Shown piece after piece: positions 1 through 10,043 of a stretch of DNA of 64,000 bases. The notes below the pieces were generated by a model. That model saw nothing but the letters and a program-made list of their open reading frames with translations. It searched no databases and was not told the DNA's origin. The stretch comes from Cohnella lupini (GTDB lineage Bacteria; Bacillota; Bacilli; Paenibacillales; Paenibacillaceae): the NCBI RefSeq assembly GCF_003386205.1, contig NZ_QRDY01000003.1, positions 62,001 through 126,000 of the forward strand, read 5' to 3'. The stretch's first letter is position 1; every line of letters starts with the position of its first letter. The position numbers were made by a program, and so were the translations under genes.

Positions 1-66
1 CGCGATTGCTTTTACATAAGGAGAAGAGTCAGGTTTGAGGTAGCAAAGAGGATGGGTTTGATGTAA
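1..66 (+). CDS. Possible 3' end of an upstream gene
   Basis: Frame 1 is open from the window edge to a TAA at 64-66. It would encode a basic tail containing YIRRRVRFEVAKRMG. Only about 21 residues are visible, so no family can be named. A tail this short could be open by chance. The aldolase gene follows after 66 bp. Confidence 0.3.
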   Translation, partial: RDCFYIRRRVRFEVAKRMGLM

Positions 67-132
67 ACTAATAATCATTATGTTTCAAGAAAAACGAAGC
101 TATTGCAGCATAGAAAAGGAGATTTAACGGAT

Positions 133-1101
133 ATGACGGTACATAGCAAGACGAATCACTGCAAAATCGTGGATTGCACGATCCGCGACGGCGGACTCGT
201 CAACAATTGGGATTTCAGCGTGGAGTTCGTGCAGGATCTATACGAATCCTTAAATGCCGCGGGCGTGGAGTACATGGAAATCGGCTACAAGAACTCCCCT
301 AAGCTTTTGAAAAGCGAAGGAACCGAAGGACCATGGAGATTTTTGGACGACGATTTTCTGCGCACGGTCATTAAAGAAAAGAAACACACGAAGCTATCCG
401 CTCTAGTCGACGTCGGTCGGGTGGATGAGGCGGACGTGCTGATGCGCAGCGACTCGATGCTCGATTTAATCCGAGTCGCCTGTTATGCCCGCGATACAGC
501 TAAGGCGATCGAGCTGGCGACCTTGTTCCACGAGCGCGGCTACGAGACGACGATCAATATCATGGCACTGTCCGGCGTCATGGACAACGAGCTAAACGAA
601 GCATTGGCAATGATCAACGAGAGCCCGATCGACGTTGTCTATATCGTGGATTCTTTCGGCAGCTTGGATCCCGATGATATGCGCTTCTTGGTAGAGAAGT
701 TCCAACGCACTTTGAAGAACAAGCGTCTTGGAGTTCATACGCACAACAATCTCCAGCTTGCGTTCGCGAATACGTTGACCGCGGCGCAACTCGGCGTCGA
801 ATTGTTGGACGCGTCCGTCTACGGAATGGGAAGAGCGGCAGGCAACACGCCTACTGAACTGCTTCTGGCTAAGCTTACCCGCCCGGAATACAGTCTTCGT
901 CCGGTGCTGGGAATGATCGAGAAGCATATGCTCAAGCTGCGCGAGAAGGAAGAATGGGGTTATTTGATCCCTGATATGGTGACGGGCACATTGGACGAAC
1001 ATCCGCGTTCGGCCATGGCATGGCGCGCTTCCGAGAAGCGCGATCAATTCACCGATTTCTACGATAAAATGACGACACCAGAAGTATTTCACGGGAAATA
1101 A
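133..1101 (+). CDS. Aldolase catalytic domain protein (HMGL-like, DRE-TIM metallolyase)
   Basis: 322 residues. The N-terminal motif DCTIRDGG is the metal-binding signature of the HMG-CoA lyase/4-hydroxy-2-oxovalerate aldolase family. The metal-binding HTHNN motif follows near residue 205, and a Gly-rich GMGRAAGNTPTE segment near residue 245. Family members cleave or form C-C bonds next to a carbonyl using a divalent metal. The substrate cannot be read from sequence. A TTG at 103 opens the frame earlier, but AAGGAG at 116-121 lies about 11 nt before the ATG at 133, so 133 is preferred. The gene appears monocistronic, with a strong terminator just downstream. In other bacteria such proteins sit near surface-polysaccharide or lipid genes; here the upstream neighbour is cut off. 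Confidence 0.85.
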   Translation: MTVHSKTNHCKIVDCTIRDGGLVNNWDFSVEFVQDLYESLNAAGVEYMEIGYKNSPKLLKSEGTEGPWRFLDDDFLRTVIKEKKHTKLSALVDVGRVDEADVLMRSDSMLDLIRVACYARDTAKAIELATLFHERGYETTINIMALSGVMDNELNEALAMINESPIDVVYIVDSFGSLDPDDMRFLVEKFQRTLKNKRLGVHTHNNLQLAFANTLTAAQLGVELLDASVYGMGRAAGNTPTELLLAKLTRPEYSLRPVLGMIEKHMLKLREKEEWGYLIPDMVTGTLDEHPRSAMAWRASEKRDQFTDFYDKMTTPEVFHGK

Positions 1102-1122
1102 GCCGTAAATAGCATAAGCGGC

Positions 1123-1162
1123 AAAGAGCTAACCTCAACTTATCGAGGTTAGCTCTTTTTGT
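1123..1162 (+). terminator. Intrinsic terminator after the aldolase gene
   Basis: Perfect 14-bp stem, AAAGAGCTAACCTC (1123-1136) with GAGGTTAGCTCTTT (1145-1158), an 8-nt loop, and a T-run closing the 3' side. Confidence 0.9.
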
Positions 1163-1265
1163 CGTTCGTTACGCCGTCTGACATAAAATGATTTCCCACT
1201 CGACAAAGTTCGTTCTTTAGGCTATTGTTTTTACAAAAGATGGTAAGAATTGAGGGGGCATTAGG

Positions 1266-1901
1266 ATGGAGAAAGCTTTGCATGCCGAACATGTAACCCG
1301 CATCGAGTCAGCAGATCGCCAAGAAAGATTAATCTTCAGGCTGGAGAATCGCAAACGGTTGCCGCCGCTCGTTCCGGCTCAGGCTTGGCATCCCGGCTTG
1401 GACGAAGAAATCGCCGCGATACCGGAATCGCTTCTGGCCGACGGGCATCCCGACGGAGCTGCGTCGGCTAGAGCTTGGAAAGCCGCGCTTCATTTGTGGA
1501 ACGATAGCCTTGCCGCGGCCCACGATCTTGTGGAGCAACTGAATACGCCTACTGGCGCGGCTTTGCACGGAATTATCCATCGGCGCGAAGGCGACTACGA
1601 CAATGCGGGATATTGGTTCCGTCTTGCCGGCAATCATCCCGCTTACCATGGCTTGCAAGCGAGAGCAGCCGGTTTTCTCCGGGAGTCGACCATTCCGAGA
1701 GGGCCTTTGAAGGAAGCCTTGGACAAGATCGCTTCGCAAGGAAGCTGGAATCCGTATTTATTCGTTAGCGCGGTTGCCATCCTGGAAAATCATATCGGAG
1801 AAGATGACGCGCGCAGTCTATTGGAAATGCTTCAGCAGCTTGAACTCGAGGCGTTCATGCGCTTCTTGGAAGGCAGAATTGCTTGGAATCGCAAGGAGTA
1901 G
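1266..1901 (+). CDS. Conserved protein of unknown function, 211 aa
   Basis: Soluble protein with no signal peptide or membrane segment. The ATG at 1266 follows GAGGGGG (1252-1258) at 7 nt. The middle carries GIIHRREGDYDNAGYWFRL near residues 105-123, a helix pattern like a single TPR hairpin, followed by a mostly helical C-terminus. Similar proteins are annotated only as hypothetical in Paenibacillaceae as far as I know. It stands alone between the aldolase terminator and the convergent MMPL gene, 27 bp away. I cannot assign a function. Confidence 0.75.
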   Translation: MEKALHAEHVTRIESADRQERLIFRLENRKRLPPLVPAQAWHPGLDEEIAAIPESLLADGHPDGAASARAWKAALHLWNDSLAAAHDLVEQLNTPTGAALHGIIHRREGDYDNAGYWFRLAGNHPAYHGLQARAAGFLRESTIPRGPLKEALDKIASQGSWNPYLFVSAVAILENHIGEDDARSLLEMLQQLELEAFMRFLEGRIAWNRKE

Positions 1902-1928
1902 CCGATCCTTGTCCTCCAGGTTCTTGTT

Positions 1929-4388
1929 TTACTTCTTGTCGGCCTGTTTACGAAAGGGCCACCAGTTCGATTCTCCTAACAAGAACGCGAAGGAAGGCAC
2001 GACGAGCGCAATGAACAATACGGCGTATAGAAGCAACCCGATTAATGTGCCAATTCCGATCTGAACGAGCGTATCCATACCCGAGAATCCAAGCGCTCCG
2101 AAAGCTCCGGCCATGATAAGAGCGGCGGATCCGATGACGCCTCCCGTTTTTCTCATCGCGGTCGACATGGCTTCAACGACGCCTCCCGGCCGATATTCTT
2201 CCTTGAACCGGGCCATCAAGAAGATGGCGTAATCGACGCCAAGCGCGACGATGATAAGGAAAATAAAGAAAGACACCGTCCACGAAAGCCCGGGATATCC
2301 CAACACCTTGACGAACGCGAACTCCAAAATCCCCATCGTTATCCAATAATTAAACCCGAGCGAAAGCAACACGTATAACGGAGCAATTACGGAACGCAAT
2401 AATAGCATGAGCACAAGGGTTATTCCGGCCAGTACAAGCAAGCCGGTATAAACGAAATCGCGATAGGAGATCCCCCGAAGCTCGTAATATTTCGCGGAAA
2501 CGCCCGTAACGAACACGCTAGGATCTGCAATCGCCGTCGAGGCCAAGCTGTCCCTCAATCGCTCGGAAATAACGGGTATGGAATTTATGGACGAATCGGA
2601 GTAAGGATTCGATTCCAGAATCACTTCGATTTTCGTCGTTAAGCCATCCGGCGAAATGTAATAGTCCAAAGCCTGCTCGTTAGCCCCCGAGACGGAATCG
2701 ATCGAACCCGGACCTCTCCCCGCGTTCTCGTTCGAGCCGGTAACGCGTCCAATGCCTCCCAGCTGCGAGGCGATAAGCTTGCTAAAACCGTTCTCCAACT
2801 GTCGGATAGCCGGGACGATACCGATCAAGCCTTGACTTAGCGGCGCGGCGCTTGACGCCAATGTTTGCAAGCCCTCGATCATCAAGCGCTGATCCTTGAT
2901 CATCGACTCGATAAGGTCTTCGACGTTCGGTTTGCGAAGCTGCCCGGGTATCGTCAATTGTTCCGGTTTGCGCCCGAGCGGTCGCACCGCGCTTCTGACC
3001 TCGCCGACGTTATCCACTCTCGTCAGGTCGGAGCTCGCCTGCTCAAGCGCGGCTAGTCCCGACGTCGTCCTCATGGAGGCCGTGGAGGTCACGACCATCG
3101 TGACGGGAAATACTTCGCCGGGACTGAACGTTCTCTCTACTAGACGGAATCCGACGACGGATCCAAGCTCGGGATTAATTTCGGAAATATCGTCGAACGA
3201 ACGTTTCCCCTGGAATAACAAGGTCAGTGGAGCCAGTATAATGAATGTCGACAATAAAATGATAGCGGACCTTCTTGATGTGAGTGAAGCGAGCCTTGCC
3301 CAAAGCTTCGGACTCTCGCGCTCCGATGAATTCGATTGCCGGAGCGGCCAAAAGCATGCCTTGCCGAAGACGAGAAGCATTGCGGGAGCGAGCGTCAAAG
3401 CTGCTAAAACCGTTACGAGCATGCCGATGGCGACCCCGACGGCGGAACGGTATAAACCGAAATCGGCGAATCCGATGAGGAGAAAAGCCGCAAAAACGGT
3501 GCTAGCCGAGAAGACGATGGTTGGGGTGACGCCTTTCATCATTCGGGTCATCGCGGCAAGCCGATTTCCGTCCGTACCTGTGCGGAGCTCCTCGCGGTAT
3601 CTCTGGACGATAAGAATGCAATAGTCGGTTCCGGCTCCGAAGAGCACGGCGATTAGAAACGATTCCGTAAAATGCGAGACGGGAACGCCGAATCCGGCCG
3701 ACATTCCGATCAATCCTCTAGAGATGACGAAGCTCGTTCCAATCGTGAAGAGAGGGATGATCGGGGTGATCGGCGAACGGAAGACGAACAGCAATATGAG
3801 GATCACAAGTCCGATCGTTAACAGCTCGGTGCGCCGCAAGCCGGTTTCCGAAGTCTGTTGAAAATCTTGGGATAAGGGGGCGCTGCCCGTTAAAACGGCC
3901 GAGACTCCCTGCGGCACGCTCTTAAGCAATCCCTTAAGTTCGTTCAAAGTAACCTTGGTGGCGTCTTCGAAGTCGGCTTCGGGCATGCTTACGACGGCGA
4001 GTCTGGTCGTACCGTCTTCGCTCGTCAATCGTTCGGCCAGCTCGGGGTGCGATTGCGCGGATAATACGCTCGAGATATGTAGTTCCGTTTTCTTGGATTC
4101 TAGCAACTCTAACAGCTGTTCAATCCAACGAAGGTCAGCGTCTCGCAAACCCTTCTCCCGAGAGACGACGATGACGGCATTGGACAGAGCGCGAACCGAA
4201 GGATTGATCCGTTGCATGAGCTGGGTCGCCTGCACGGATTCCGCGTCGGAGGGAAGAAATTTTTGTTCCGTCTTTCTTACGATCGACTGAAGATCCGGCA
4301 AGGCGAACAAAGAGAAGGAAGCCGTCGCCAGCCATAAGGCCACGATGAGCCAGCGAAATCTGGACACCCCATTCATGTAATGATCCAC
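1929..4388 (-). CDS. MMPL-family RND transporter
   Basis: 819 residues with the duplicated MMPL layout. An N-terminal TM (about 12-30) is followed by a large extracytoplasmic domain. A first block of five TMs spans roughly residues 185-345, then a second extracytoplasmic domain, then a second TM block (about 645-805). RND conserved features are visible: GAGTDYCILIVQRYREE in block one and ALGVDYAIFLMARFKEE in block two, each with the Asp expected in the proton relay. Substrates of such exporters in Firmicutes are mostly unknown (lipids, surfactants, drugs). The GTG start at 4388 is chosen because GGAGG lies 6 nt upstream; an ATG 12 nt further in is possible. The 108-aa gene upstream may share its transcript. 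Confidence 0.9.
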   Translation of the reverse strand: MDHYMNGVSRFRWLIVALWLATASFSLFALPDLQSIVRKTEQKFLPSDAESVQATQLMQRINPSVRALSNAVIVVSREKGLRDADLRWIEQLLELLESKKTELHISSVLSAQSHPELAERLTSEDGTTRLAVVSMPEADFEDATKVTLNELKGLLKSVPQGVSAVLTGSAPLSQDFQQTSETGLRRTELLTIGLVILILLFVFRSPITPIIPLFTIGTSFVISRGLIGMSAGFGVPVSHFTESFLIAVLFGAGTDYCILIVQRYREELRTGTDGNRLAAMTRMMKGVTPTIVFSASTVFAAFLLIGFADFGLYRSAVGVAIGMLVTVLAALTLAPAMLLVFGKACFWPLRQSNSSERESPKLWARLASLTSRRSAIILLSTFIILAPLTLLFQGKRSFDDISEINPELGSVVGFRLVERTFSPGEVFPVTMVVTSTASMRTTSGLAALEQASSDLTRVDNVGEVRSAVRPLGRKPEQLTIPGQLRKPNVEDLIESMIKDQRLMIEGLQTLASSAAPLSQGLIGIVPAIRQLENGFSKLIASQLGGIGRVTGSNENAGRGPGSIDSVSGANEQALDYYISPDGLTTKIEVILESNPYSDSSINSIPVISERLRDSLASTAIADPSVFVTGVSAKYYELRGISYRDFVYTGLLVLAGITLVLMLLLRSVIAPLYVLLSLGFNYWITMGILEFAFVKVLGYPGLSWTVSFFIFLIIVALGVDYAIFLMARFKEEYRPGGVVEAMSTAMRKTGGVIGSAALIMAGAFGALGFSGMDTLVQIGIGTLIGLLLYAVLFIALVVPSFAFLLGESNWWPFRKQADKK

Positions 4389-4451
4389 GACGATCCTCCG
4401 CCTCCGCTCCGCTGTTACCGATAGGTCTTGCTGTTACAAGGTAGAGGATAG

Positions 4452-4778
4452 CTATGGAGTAAGGCCTTGATGCTGAACATAGCCCTCTAATTGCCCGTCT
4501 CCTCGGATGGCGGCGGCAAGATGCTGCGGGTTGGGGTGAAAGAAACCGTTCCCTTCCATACGCCGTCCACCGATCGTCGTCATGGTTGCATAGATGCCGA
4601 TTTCTTCCGATTCGGCGAAGCTTCTAAGCAGGCTTTCATCCTTCATGCCATCGATATCAATATACCAAAGGCGCGTGCCGAATTCCGAGACGATCATTAA
4701 TTTCGCCCGAGTGAAAGCGAGGTTCCAAGATTGATCGCCTTGCGTGATAGTTAGTTCCGCCAGTTCGTACGTTTCCAC
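4452..4778 (-). CDS. Hypothetical protein, 108 aa
   Basis: Small soluble protein starting at a GTG, with GGGAGG about 12 nt upstream. It contains no Cys and no membrane segment, and the first half looks like alternating beta strands. It precedes the MMPL transporter on the same strand by 63 bp, so co-transcription is likely. It is divergent from the 5-oxoprolinase operon; both promoters must lie within about 90 bp. No family recognised. Confidence 0.65.
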   Translation of the reverse strand: METYELAELTITQGDQSWNLAFTRAKLMIVSEFGTRLWYIDIDGMKDESLLRSFAESEEIGIYATMTTIGGRRMEGNGFFHPNPQHLAAAIRGDGQLEGYVQHQGLTP

Positions 4779-4867
4779 TTCTGAACCATTCCTCCCTTGC
4801 CGATAATATAATTGTACTGTTTTATTCGAAAAGGTTGCAAATGGAAGTTGTGAAAGGAGACGTCTCG

Positions 4868-6649
4868 ATGTACGATTCGGCGATTACCGTCAGTCTGCTT
4901 GGCGACCGAGCTTTTACGCTCCGGTGGGGAAAATCCGTTTCGGCGGCCGAACTTGCGGCGATCGCTCGGGCGATCGATCGATGGGCTATCCCCTGGCTTC
5001 AGGAGAGTATAGCAGCATACGGAACCATAACTTTTTATTTGCGACGCCATGCCGACATCACTCCCGAGCAGGCTTCCGTTTCCATAATGGGCAGGCTTGG
5101 CCATATACAGTTACAGAAGCTCCCTCCGCCGCGAGAGGTGGAAATTCCCGTTATTTACGGCGATCGACACGGCCCCGACTTAGCGGATTCCGCTAGCCGC
5201 AGCGGCATAACGGAACGGGAATTCGTCCGATTGCATTCGGAGCGGGCTTATTTCGTGAACGCAATGGGATTTGCGCCCGGTTTTCCTTATTTAAGCGGCA
5301 TGAACGAGTTATTAAACCAGCCTCGGCATGCAACTCCCCGCTTGAAAGTGCGCGAGGGCTCGGTAGGAATAGCCGGCAATCAGACGGGAGTATATCCGAT
5401 CGATTCCCCCGGCGGGTGGCAAATTATCGGCAGAACGGAAGTCTCGCTGTTCCGGCCGCAAGACGCGGAGCCGTTTCTATTGTCGCAAGGAGATATCGTA
5501 AGATTCGTTTCCGTACCGGGTAAGTCTACATCCGAAACGAATAGCGATGACGAAGATTTCAAGACTTTCGATAATATCACCAACGGCAGCTTATCCTCCG
5601 ATCCCGCGATTCAAGTATTGAAGCCGGGCTTGCTCACGACCGTTCAGGATCTCGGACGAGTAGGTTGGCAAGCGTTCGGAGTATCCGCAAGCGGCGTAAT
5701 GGACGAGTTATCGATGCGGAAGGCTAACCTCCTCGTCGGTAACGACGAGAATGCCGCCGTTCTGGAGATGACTATGGTCGGAGGAAGTTATTCAATTGAA
5801 GAGGATATTCTGGTCGCGATTTGCGGAGCGGATTTGTCGGCCACGGTCGACGAAGCGGGAATACCTATGAACAGGCCCGTATTCTTAAGACGGGGAGCGA
5901 AGTTGAATTTCGGAACCGCCGTATCCGGCTGTCGCGCTTACCTCGCCGTTGCGGGGGGGATAGACGTTCCTTTTTGGTTGGGTAGCCGCAGCACCGATAC
6001 GAGAGCCCAAATAGGCGGAACATTCGGCAGAGCGTTGTTGAAAGGAGATAAGCTCGGAGCATTGCCTGCTTCTCGAACCATTAGACCGCTCCTAGCTTAC
6101 TTGAGCGGTAGGGCAAAGGAAAGCGGAAAGCTGTGGAGCTCCGTTCATTGGAGCGTCGCGGACTGGGATGCAGAAAATGCTTATTTATCCCGGAGTCAGC
6201 CCCGCCGGCCGCGTTTGATTACACTTCGGATTCTCGCGGGGGCGGAATGGGATAAGTTCGCTCCGGAATCTCATAAATCGTTAACGGGAGAGCTCTACCG
6301 CATGGAGGTGTCATCGGATCGAATGGGGATGCGCCTAAGGGGTGAGGCTTTGACCCGAACCGACGTCGGAGAGCTTCAATCGCACGGCGTTACGCGTGGA
6401 ACGATACAAGTTCCGCCGGACGGGCAACCGATCATTCTGGCAGCGGGCTGTCAACCTACGGGCGGGTATCCGAAAATCGCTAATGTCGTTAGCGTAGATC
6501 TACCGTTATTGGCGCAGGCTGTGCCCGGAGATTGGTTAGCGTTCGAACTCGTCGACGGTCGGACAGCGCATGAAGCTTTACGTGCGCGCGAGGGCGATCT
6601 CGCAACGTTAAAAGCGGGGATAATGGCATATTCCCGAATGACGACATAG
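4868..6649 (+). CDS. pxpBC: Fused 5-oxoprolinase subunits PxpB-PxpC (KipI-KipA type)
   Basis: 593 residues combining two proteins usually encoded separately. The N-terminal half is PxpB/KipI, with GFAPGFPYLSG near residue 140 and GSVGIAGNQTGVYP followed by DSPGGWQIIGRT. After an acidic, Ser/Asn-rich linker of about 30 residues comes PxpC/KipA (biotin-dependent carboxylase-like), starting PGLLTTVQDLGRVGWQAFG. With PxpA these form the ATP-dependent prokaryotic 5-oxoprolinase that opens 5-oxoproline to glutamate. In B. subtilis the homologue KipI also inhibits the kinase KinA, so a regulatory role is possible. The ATG at 4868 has AAAGGAG 8 nt upstream and is preferred to the TTG at 4835. pxpA follows after 11 bp. 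Confidence 0.92.
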   Translation: MYDSAITVSLLGDRAFTLRWGKSVSAAELAAIARAIDRWAIPWLQESIAAYGTITFYLRRHADITPEQASVSIMGRLGHIQLQKLPPPREVEIPVIYGDRHGPDLADSASRSGITEREFVRLHSERAYFVNAMGFAPGFPYLSGMNELLNQPRHATPRLKVREGSVGIAGNQTGVYPIDSPGGWQIIGRTEVSLFRPQDAEPFLLSQGDIVRFVSVPGKSTSETNSDDEDFKTFDNITNGSLSSDPAIQVLKPGLLTTVQDLGRVGWQAFGVSASGVMDELSMRKANLLVGNDENAAVLEMTMVGGSYSIEEDILVAICGADLSATVDEAGIPMNRPVFLRRGAKLNFGTAVSGCRAYLAVAGGIDVPFWLGSRSTDTRAQIGGTFGRALLKGDKLGALPASRTIRPLLAYLSGRAKESGKLWSSVHWSVADWDAENAYLSRSQPRRPRLITLRILAGAEWDKFAPESHKSLTGELYRMEVSSDRMGMRLRGEALTRTDVGELQSHGVTRGTIQVPPDGQPIILAAGCQPTGGYPKIANVVSVDLPLLAQAVPGDWLAFELVDGRTAHEALRAREGDLATLKAGIMAYSRMTT

Positions 6650-6660
6650 GAGGTCCAAGG

Positions 6661-7374
6661 ATGAAGCTCATAGACCTGAACGCCGATCTGGGCGAAGGGT
6701 ACGAGTCCGATGAACGGATTCTGGCATACGTCTCATCGGCTAATATAGCATGCGGATTTCATGCAGGAGATGCGCATACGATAAGGAAAACGGTAGAAAG
6801 CTGTTTGAATCGCGGCGTGGCGATCGGCGCGCATCCGGGATTGCCGGATCGTCCGGGATTCGGCCGAAGAGAGATGGCGATTACTCCGCAGGAGGCCCGA
6901 GATTATATACTGTATCAAGTAGGTGCCGTCCAAGCGTTCGTAATCGCCGCGGGAGGTCGTCTTCGGCATGTCAAGCTGCACGGAGCGTTATACCATATGG
7001 CTTCCAACGACCGGCAGATGGCCGCATCGATCGCGGATGCGATTCATCATCTCGGCCCGGATCTGATGATTTACGGTCTGGCAGGCAGCGAGTTGCATGT
7101 CGCGGCTTCTGTTAAGAGACTCGAATTTATTGCAGAGGGCTTCGCGGACAGGGCGTACCTCTCCGACGGCAGTTTAGTTCCAAGGAATCAGCCCGGAGCC
7201 GTATTCGAGGATACGGGGACGATCGTACGTCAAGCCCTCCGTCTCGTCGAGGACGCGCGGGTCCGGACGTTATGCCTGCATGGGGACACACCGCAGGCTG
7301 CGGAGCACTCCGAGCTCATCTCGCGCACGTTGGAAGCTTCCGGTGTCCGCATTCAATCTCCGGGAAGAATTTAG
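6661..7374 (+). CDS. pxpA: 5-oxoprolinase subunit PxpA (LamB/YcsF family)
   Basis: 237 residues, full length for the family. It opens with the hallmark DLNADLGEGYE, followed by NIACGFHAGD, AIGAHPGLPDRPGFGRR and VKLHGALYH. A late LCLHGDTP motif carries further conserved His/Asp. PxpA works with PxpBC to hydrolyse 5-oxoproline, a damage product of glutamine and glutathione metabolism. GGAGG at the pxpBC stop codon provides the ribosome site, and the genes are clearly co-transcribed. No obvious terminator is seen in the 127 bp before the next gene. Confidence 0.95.
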   Translation: MKLIDLNADLGEGYESDERILAYVSSANIACGFHAGDAHTIRKTVESCLNRGVAIGAHPGLPDRPGFGRREMAITPQEARDYILYQVGAVQAFVIAAGGRLRHVKLHGALYHMASNDRQMAASIADAIHHLGPDLMIYGLAGSELHVAASVKRLEFIAEGFADRAYLSDGSLVPRNQPGAVFEDTGTIVRQALRLVEDARVRTLCLHGDTPQAAEHSELISRTLEASGVRIQSPGRI

Positions 7375-7501
7375 CCGAATTTTGTCGAATTGCAGCCTTA
7401 TTTATTTCCATCCGGCAGGAAATGGAACGAACATGTGGAAAATATAGAGAGGATAATAGAGTCTTTCTACCTAGAATAGGTATTTTGTCGGAGGCATTAG
7501 G

Positions 7502-9622
7502 ATGTCGATTAATCGCGCCGAGCTGAAAACGATGTGGATGGTTATCGCAGCCGCTGCGGTTTTCAGCTGCTTACAATGGGGACAACGAGCTTTAGAATCA
7601 TTATTCGAGTCCATGAACCGGGCTGCGGCCCATATGATCATAGAGTCATTATCATTTTCGGTATGCATCGCGTTGCTCATATTAGGCTGGATCATATTCG
7701 TGCCTACCTTATGCAGACAACGATTGGTTATGGCGGCATTGTTTACGGGAATAGGGTTGCTGGATCTTCTGCATGCGGTTAGCTCGCCCGGAATGCCCAT
7801 GTACGACGCGGATATCGGAAATGCTCCAAGCATGGCGTTGAGCTGGATTTCCCAGACGGTCGGAGCTTTAGGCATTCTCATCGTATTTTCCTTGAGAAAC
7901 CCTATCGTTAAGCCCCGAACGCGACTGTACGCGATTATTCCCGTCGTCGTCGCGGTTAGCATCGTGTCGAGACTAGTATTCCGAGCAAGCGATTGGAATC
8001 TGGCCGTTCTGGACGCGATCGCCCCCGTCCAAGCGGCAGTCACGATGCTCCTGTACGTGGCTGCGATACTCGTCATTTTGTACAGGAACCGGATGGAAAG
8101 ACCGGAATCGATGCTTACGATCGTGCAGGCGTTGGTGTGGTTGCTGTGCGCGAGAGTCGAAGAGTCGTTAGGCTCGGGCATAGGCACGATGGAAAGCCTG
8201 TATGCGGACGCGTTCAAGTTGACCGGGTACTATTTCCTGTTGAAAGGCATTTACTTTTTGCTCATCGAGGAACCCTACAAGCGGCATAAGAAGACGGAAG
8301 CCCGCATTAACTTCTTGGCGTATCACGACGAGCTTACGGGTCTGCCGAATCGGCGCCTATTCGCGGACAGGGTTCGGGACGAATTGGGGCGGTCGCAGCT
8401 GGAAGGCACCCGATTCGCGTTACTGTGGTTGGACGTAGACCGCTTCAAGACGATCAACGATTCGATGGGTCATGCATTCGGCGATCAATTGCTCGTTGCG
8501 ATAGCCGAGCGTCTGACCGGTTTCGCGGACAAACCGGAAAATGTATTTCGGCTTGGCGGCGACGAGTTCACGGTACTCCTTAACTGCGTACAAGATGACG
8601 AAGACGCGGAACGCGCGGCACAATTGTTGGTGGAAGCTTTTTGTCAGCCGATTAAAGTCGGGCCGTCGTCGTTCCACCTTACGAGCAGCGTAGGAATGGC
8701 GCTTTATCCGGATGACGGAGATTCGTTCGATAAATTGCTTAAGAACGCGGATACCGCGATGTATAGCGCCAAAGAAACGCGAAACGGCTGGAAGAGATAC
8801 GAAGCGCAGATGAACTACAAAGCGAAGGAAAAGCTATTGCTCGAAAATGATTTGCGAATCGCATTGGAGCTCGGTCAGTTCCATCTCGCTTATCAGCCTC
8901 TGATCGAATTGGAGCAAGAGCATCTCGTCGGAGCGGAAGCGTTGTTGAGATGGAGCCATCCGCAACGCGGGGAAATTCCGCCATCCGAATTCATCCCCCT
9001 CTGCGAGGAGAACGGATTTATTTTGCCGCTGGGAGAATGGGTGTTATGGAATGCTTGCAGGCAGATGAAAGAATGGCAGAATAGCGGTTATGCGCCTATC
9101 GTATTATCGGTGAACCTCTCGATTCGCCAATTCCGTCAGCATGATCTATGCGAACGGATCGCGAAGGTGTTGGAGGAAACCGGATTAGCGCCGCAATGGC
9201 TGGAGCTCGAGATTACGGAAAGCATAATGGCCGACGTAGCCTACGCGACGGAAATGTTGGGGCGGTTAAAGGGGCTTGGAGTTCGAATTAGCATCGACGA
9301 CTTCGGTACCGGATACAGCTCCTTGTATTACTTGAAGAGATTCCCGATCGACAAGCTGAAGATAGACCGCTCGTTCGTAAATGACGTTCTAACCGACCGC
9401 AACGATGCGGCCATCGTATCCGGAATATCGGCCATGGCGCGAAATTTGAACTTAACGGTGACCGCCGAGGGCGTGGAGAGCGCCGGACAAGTCGCTTTTC
9501 TGAAGGAGTTGAAGTGTCAGGAGGCGCAGGGATATTTCTTCTCGCGGCCTGTATCGCCGGACCGATTCCTGGCTTTGTTCGACAGGGATAAAAGCAACAG
9601 AGGGTCAAACGAGGCGTCTTAG
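7502..9622 (+). CDS. Membrane-bound GGDEF-EAL cyclic-di-GMP enzyme
   Basis: 706 residues. The first 250 contain seven or eight TM helices with a MASE-like layout (short loops, [14 protein letters not shown] near residue 90). A GGDEF domain follows (about 270-430; signature [10 protein letters not shown] near residue 350). The EAL domain (about 445-695) has GAEALLRW, an ITESI segment, [10 protein letters not shown] and TAEGVE. Both active-site signatures are intact, so the protein could make and degrade c-di-GMP. In tandem proteins one activity often dominates and this cannot be told from sequence. The N-terminal segment probably senses a membrane or small-molecule signal. Start ATG at 7502 with GGAGG 7 nt upstream. 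Confidence 0.93.
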   Translation: MSINRAELKTMWMVIAAAAVFSCLQWGQRALESLFESMNRAAAHMIIESLSFSVCIALLILGWIIFVPTLCRQRLVMAALFTGIGLLDLLHAVSSPGMPMYDADIGNAPSMALSWISQTVGALGILIVFSLRNPIVKPRTRLYAIIPVVVAVSIVSRLVFRASDWNLAVLDAIAPVQAAVTMLLYVAAILVILYRNRMERPESMLTIVQALVWLLCARVEESLGSGIGTMESLYADAFKLTGYYFLLKGIYFLLIEEPYKRHKKTEARINFLAYHDELTGLPNRRLFADRVRDELGRSQLEGTRFALLWLDVDRFKTINDSMGHAFGDQLLVAIAERLTGFADKPENVFRLGGDEFTVLLNCVQDDEDAERAAQLLVEAFCQPIKVGPSSFHLTSSVGMALYPDDGDSFDKLLKNADTAMYSAKETRNGWKRYEAQMNYKAKEKLLLENDLRIALELGQFHLAYQPLIELEQEHLVGAEALLRWSHPQRGEIPPSEFIPLCEENGFILPLGEWVLWNACRQMKEWQNSGYAPIVLSVNLSIRQFRQHDLCERIAKVLEETGLAPQWLELEITESIMADVAYATEMLGRLKGLGVRISIDDFGTGYSSLYYLKRFPIDKLKIDRSFVNDVLTDRNDAAIVSGISAMARNLNLTVTAEGVESAGQVAFLKELKCQEAQGYFFSRPVSPDRFLALFDRDKSNRGSNEAS

Positions 9623-9639
9623 ATCCGGGGTGATCGAAC

Positions 9640-10032
9640 TTGTATAATCATATTCGCATATTCGTATATGGCTCGTTGTTGCCCGGACTTAGCAACCATA
9701 ACGTAATCGCGACTTATCTATTAGCCGATAGCCCCGGCAGAATTCACGGGAGACTCGTCGACTTGGGAGAGTATCCCGCTTTGCTTCTAGGGGGAAAAAG
9801 ATTCGTGCGCGGCGTATGGATGGATGTATTACGGGACGGATTGCCGGCTCTCGACGAGCTGGAAGGGTTCATCGGAATCGAAGAGTCCAACGACTACGAC
9901 CGGGTATGGATAACGGATGCAGACGAATCCGCCAAGTCCGGTTGGACGTACGTCTGGGCGGAATCGCGCGGCTTCCCTTTTTTCGATGGGGAATGGTGGC
10001 CCGATTCAGCCGACGGACGGGCAGGAGCTTGA
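9640..10032 (+). CDS. Gamma-glutamylcyclotransferase-like (AIG2/GGCT) protein
   Basis: 130 residues starting at TTG 9640, with GGGGTGAT 5 nt upstream. It has the family substrate-binding motif VYGSLLPG near residues 9-16 and an acidic LDELEGF segment around residue 72 that carries the expected catalytic Glu. Fold members release 5-oxoproline from gamma-glutamyl amines or peptides. It lies 2.3 kb downstream of the 5-oxoprolinase genes, which would consume that product; the link is suggestive only. The exact substrate is unknown. Confidence 0.8.
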   Translation: MYNHIRIFVYGSLLPGLSNHNVIATYLLADSPGRIHGRLVDLGEYPALLLGGKRFVRGVWMDVLRDGLPALDELEGFIGIEESNDYDRVWITDADESAKSGWTYVWAESRGFPFFDGEWWPDSADGRAGA

Positions 10033-10043
10033 TGCCGAAATAA

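Noticed and set aside
592..1092. 166-residue antisense frame inside the aldolase gene
   Set aside because: Shadow of a well-supported gene; composition is Arg/His-rich and shows no domain.
2896..3624. 242-residue plus-strand frame inside the MMPL gene
   Set aside because: Antisense shadow; Arg/Ser-rich, no ribosome site, and the MMPL protein on the other strand is full length.
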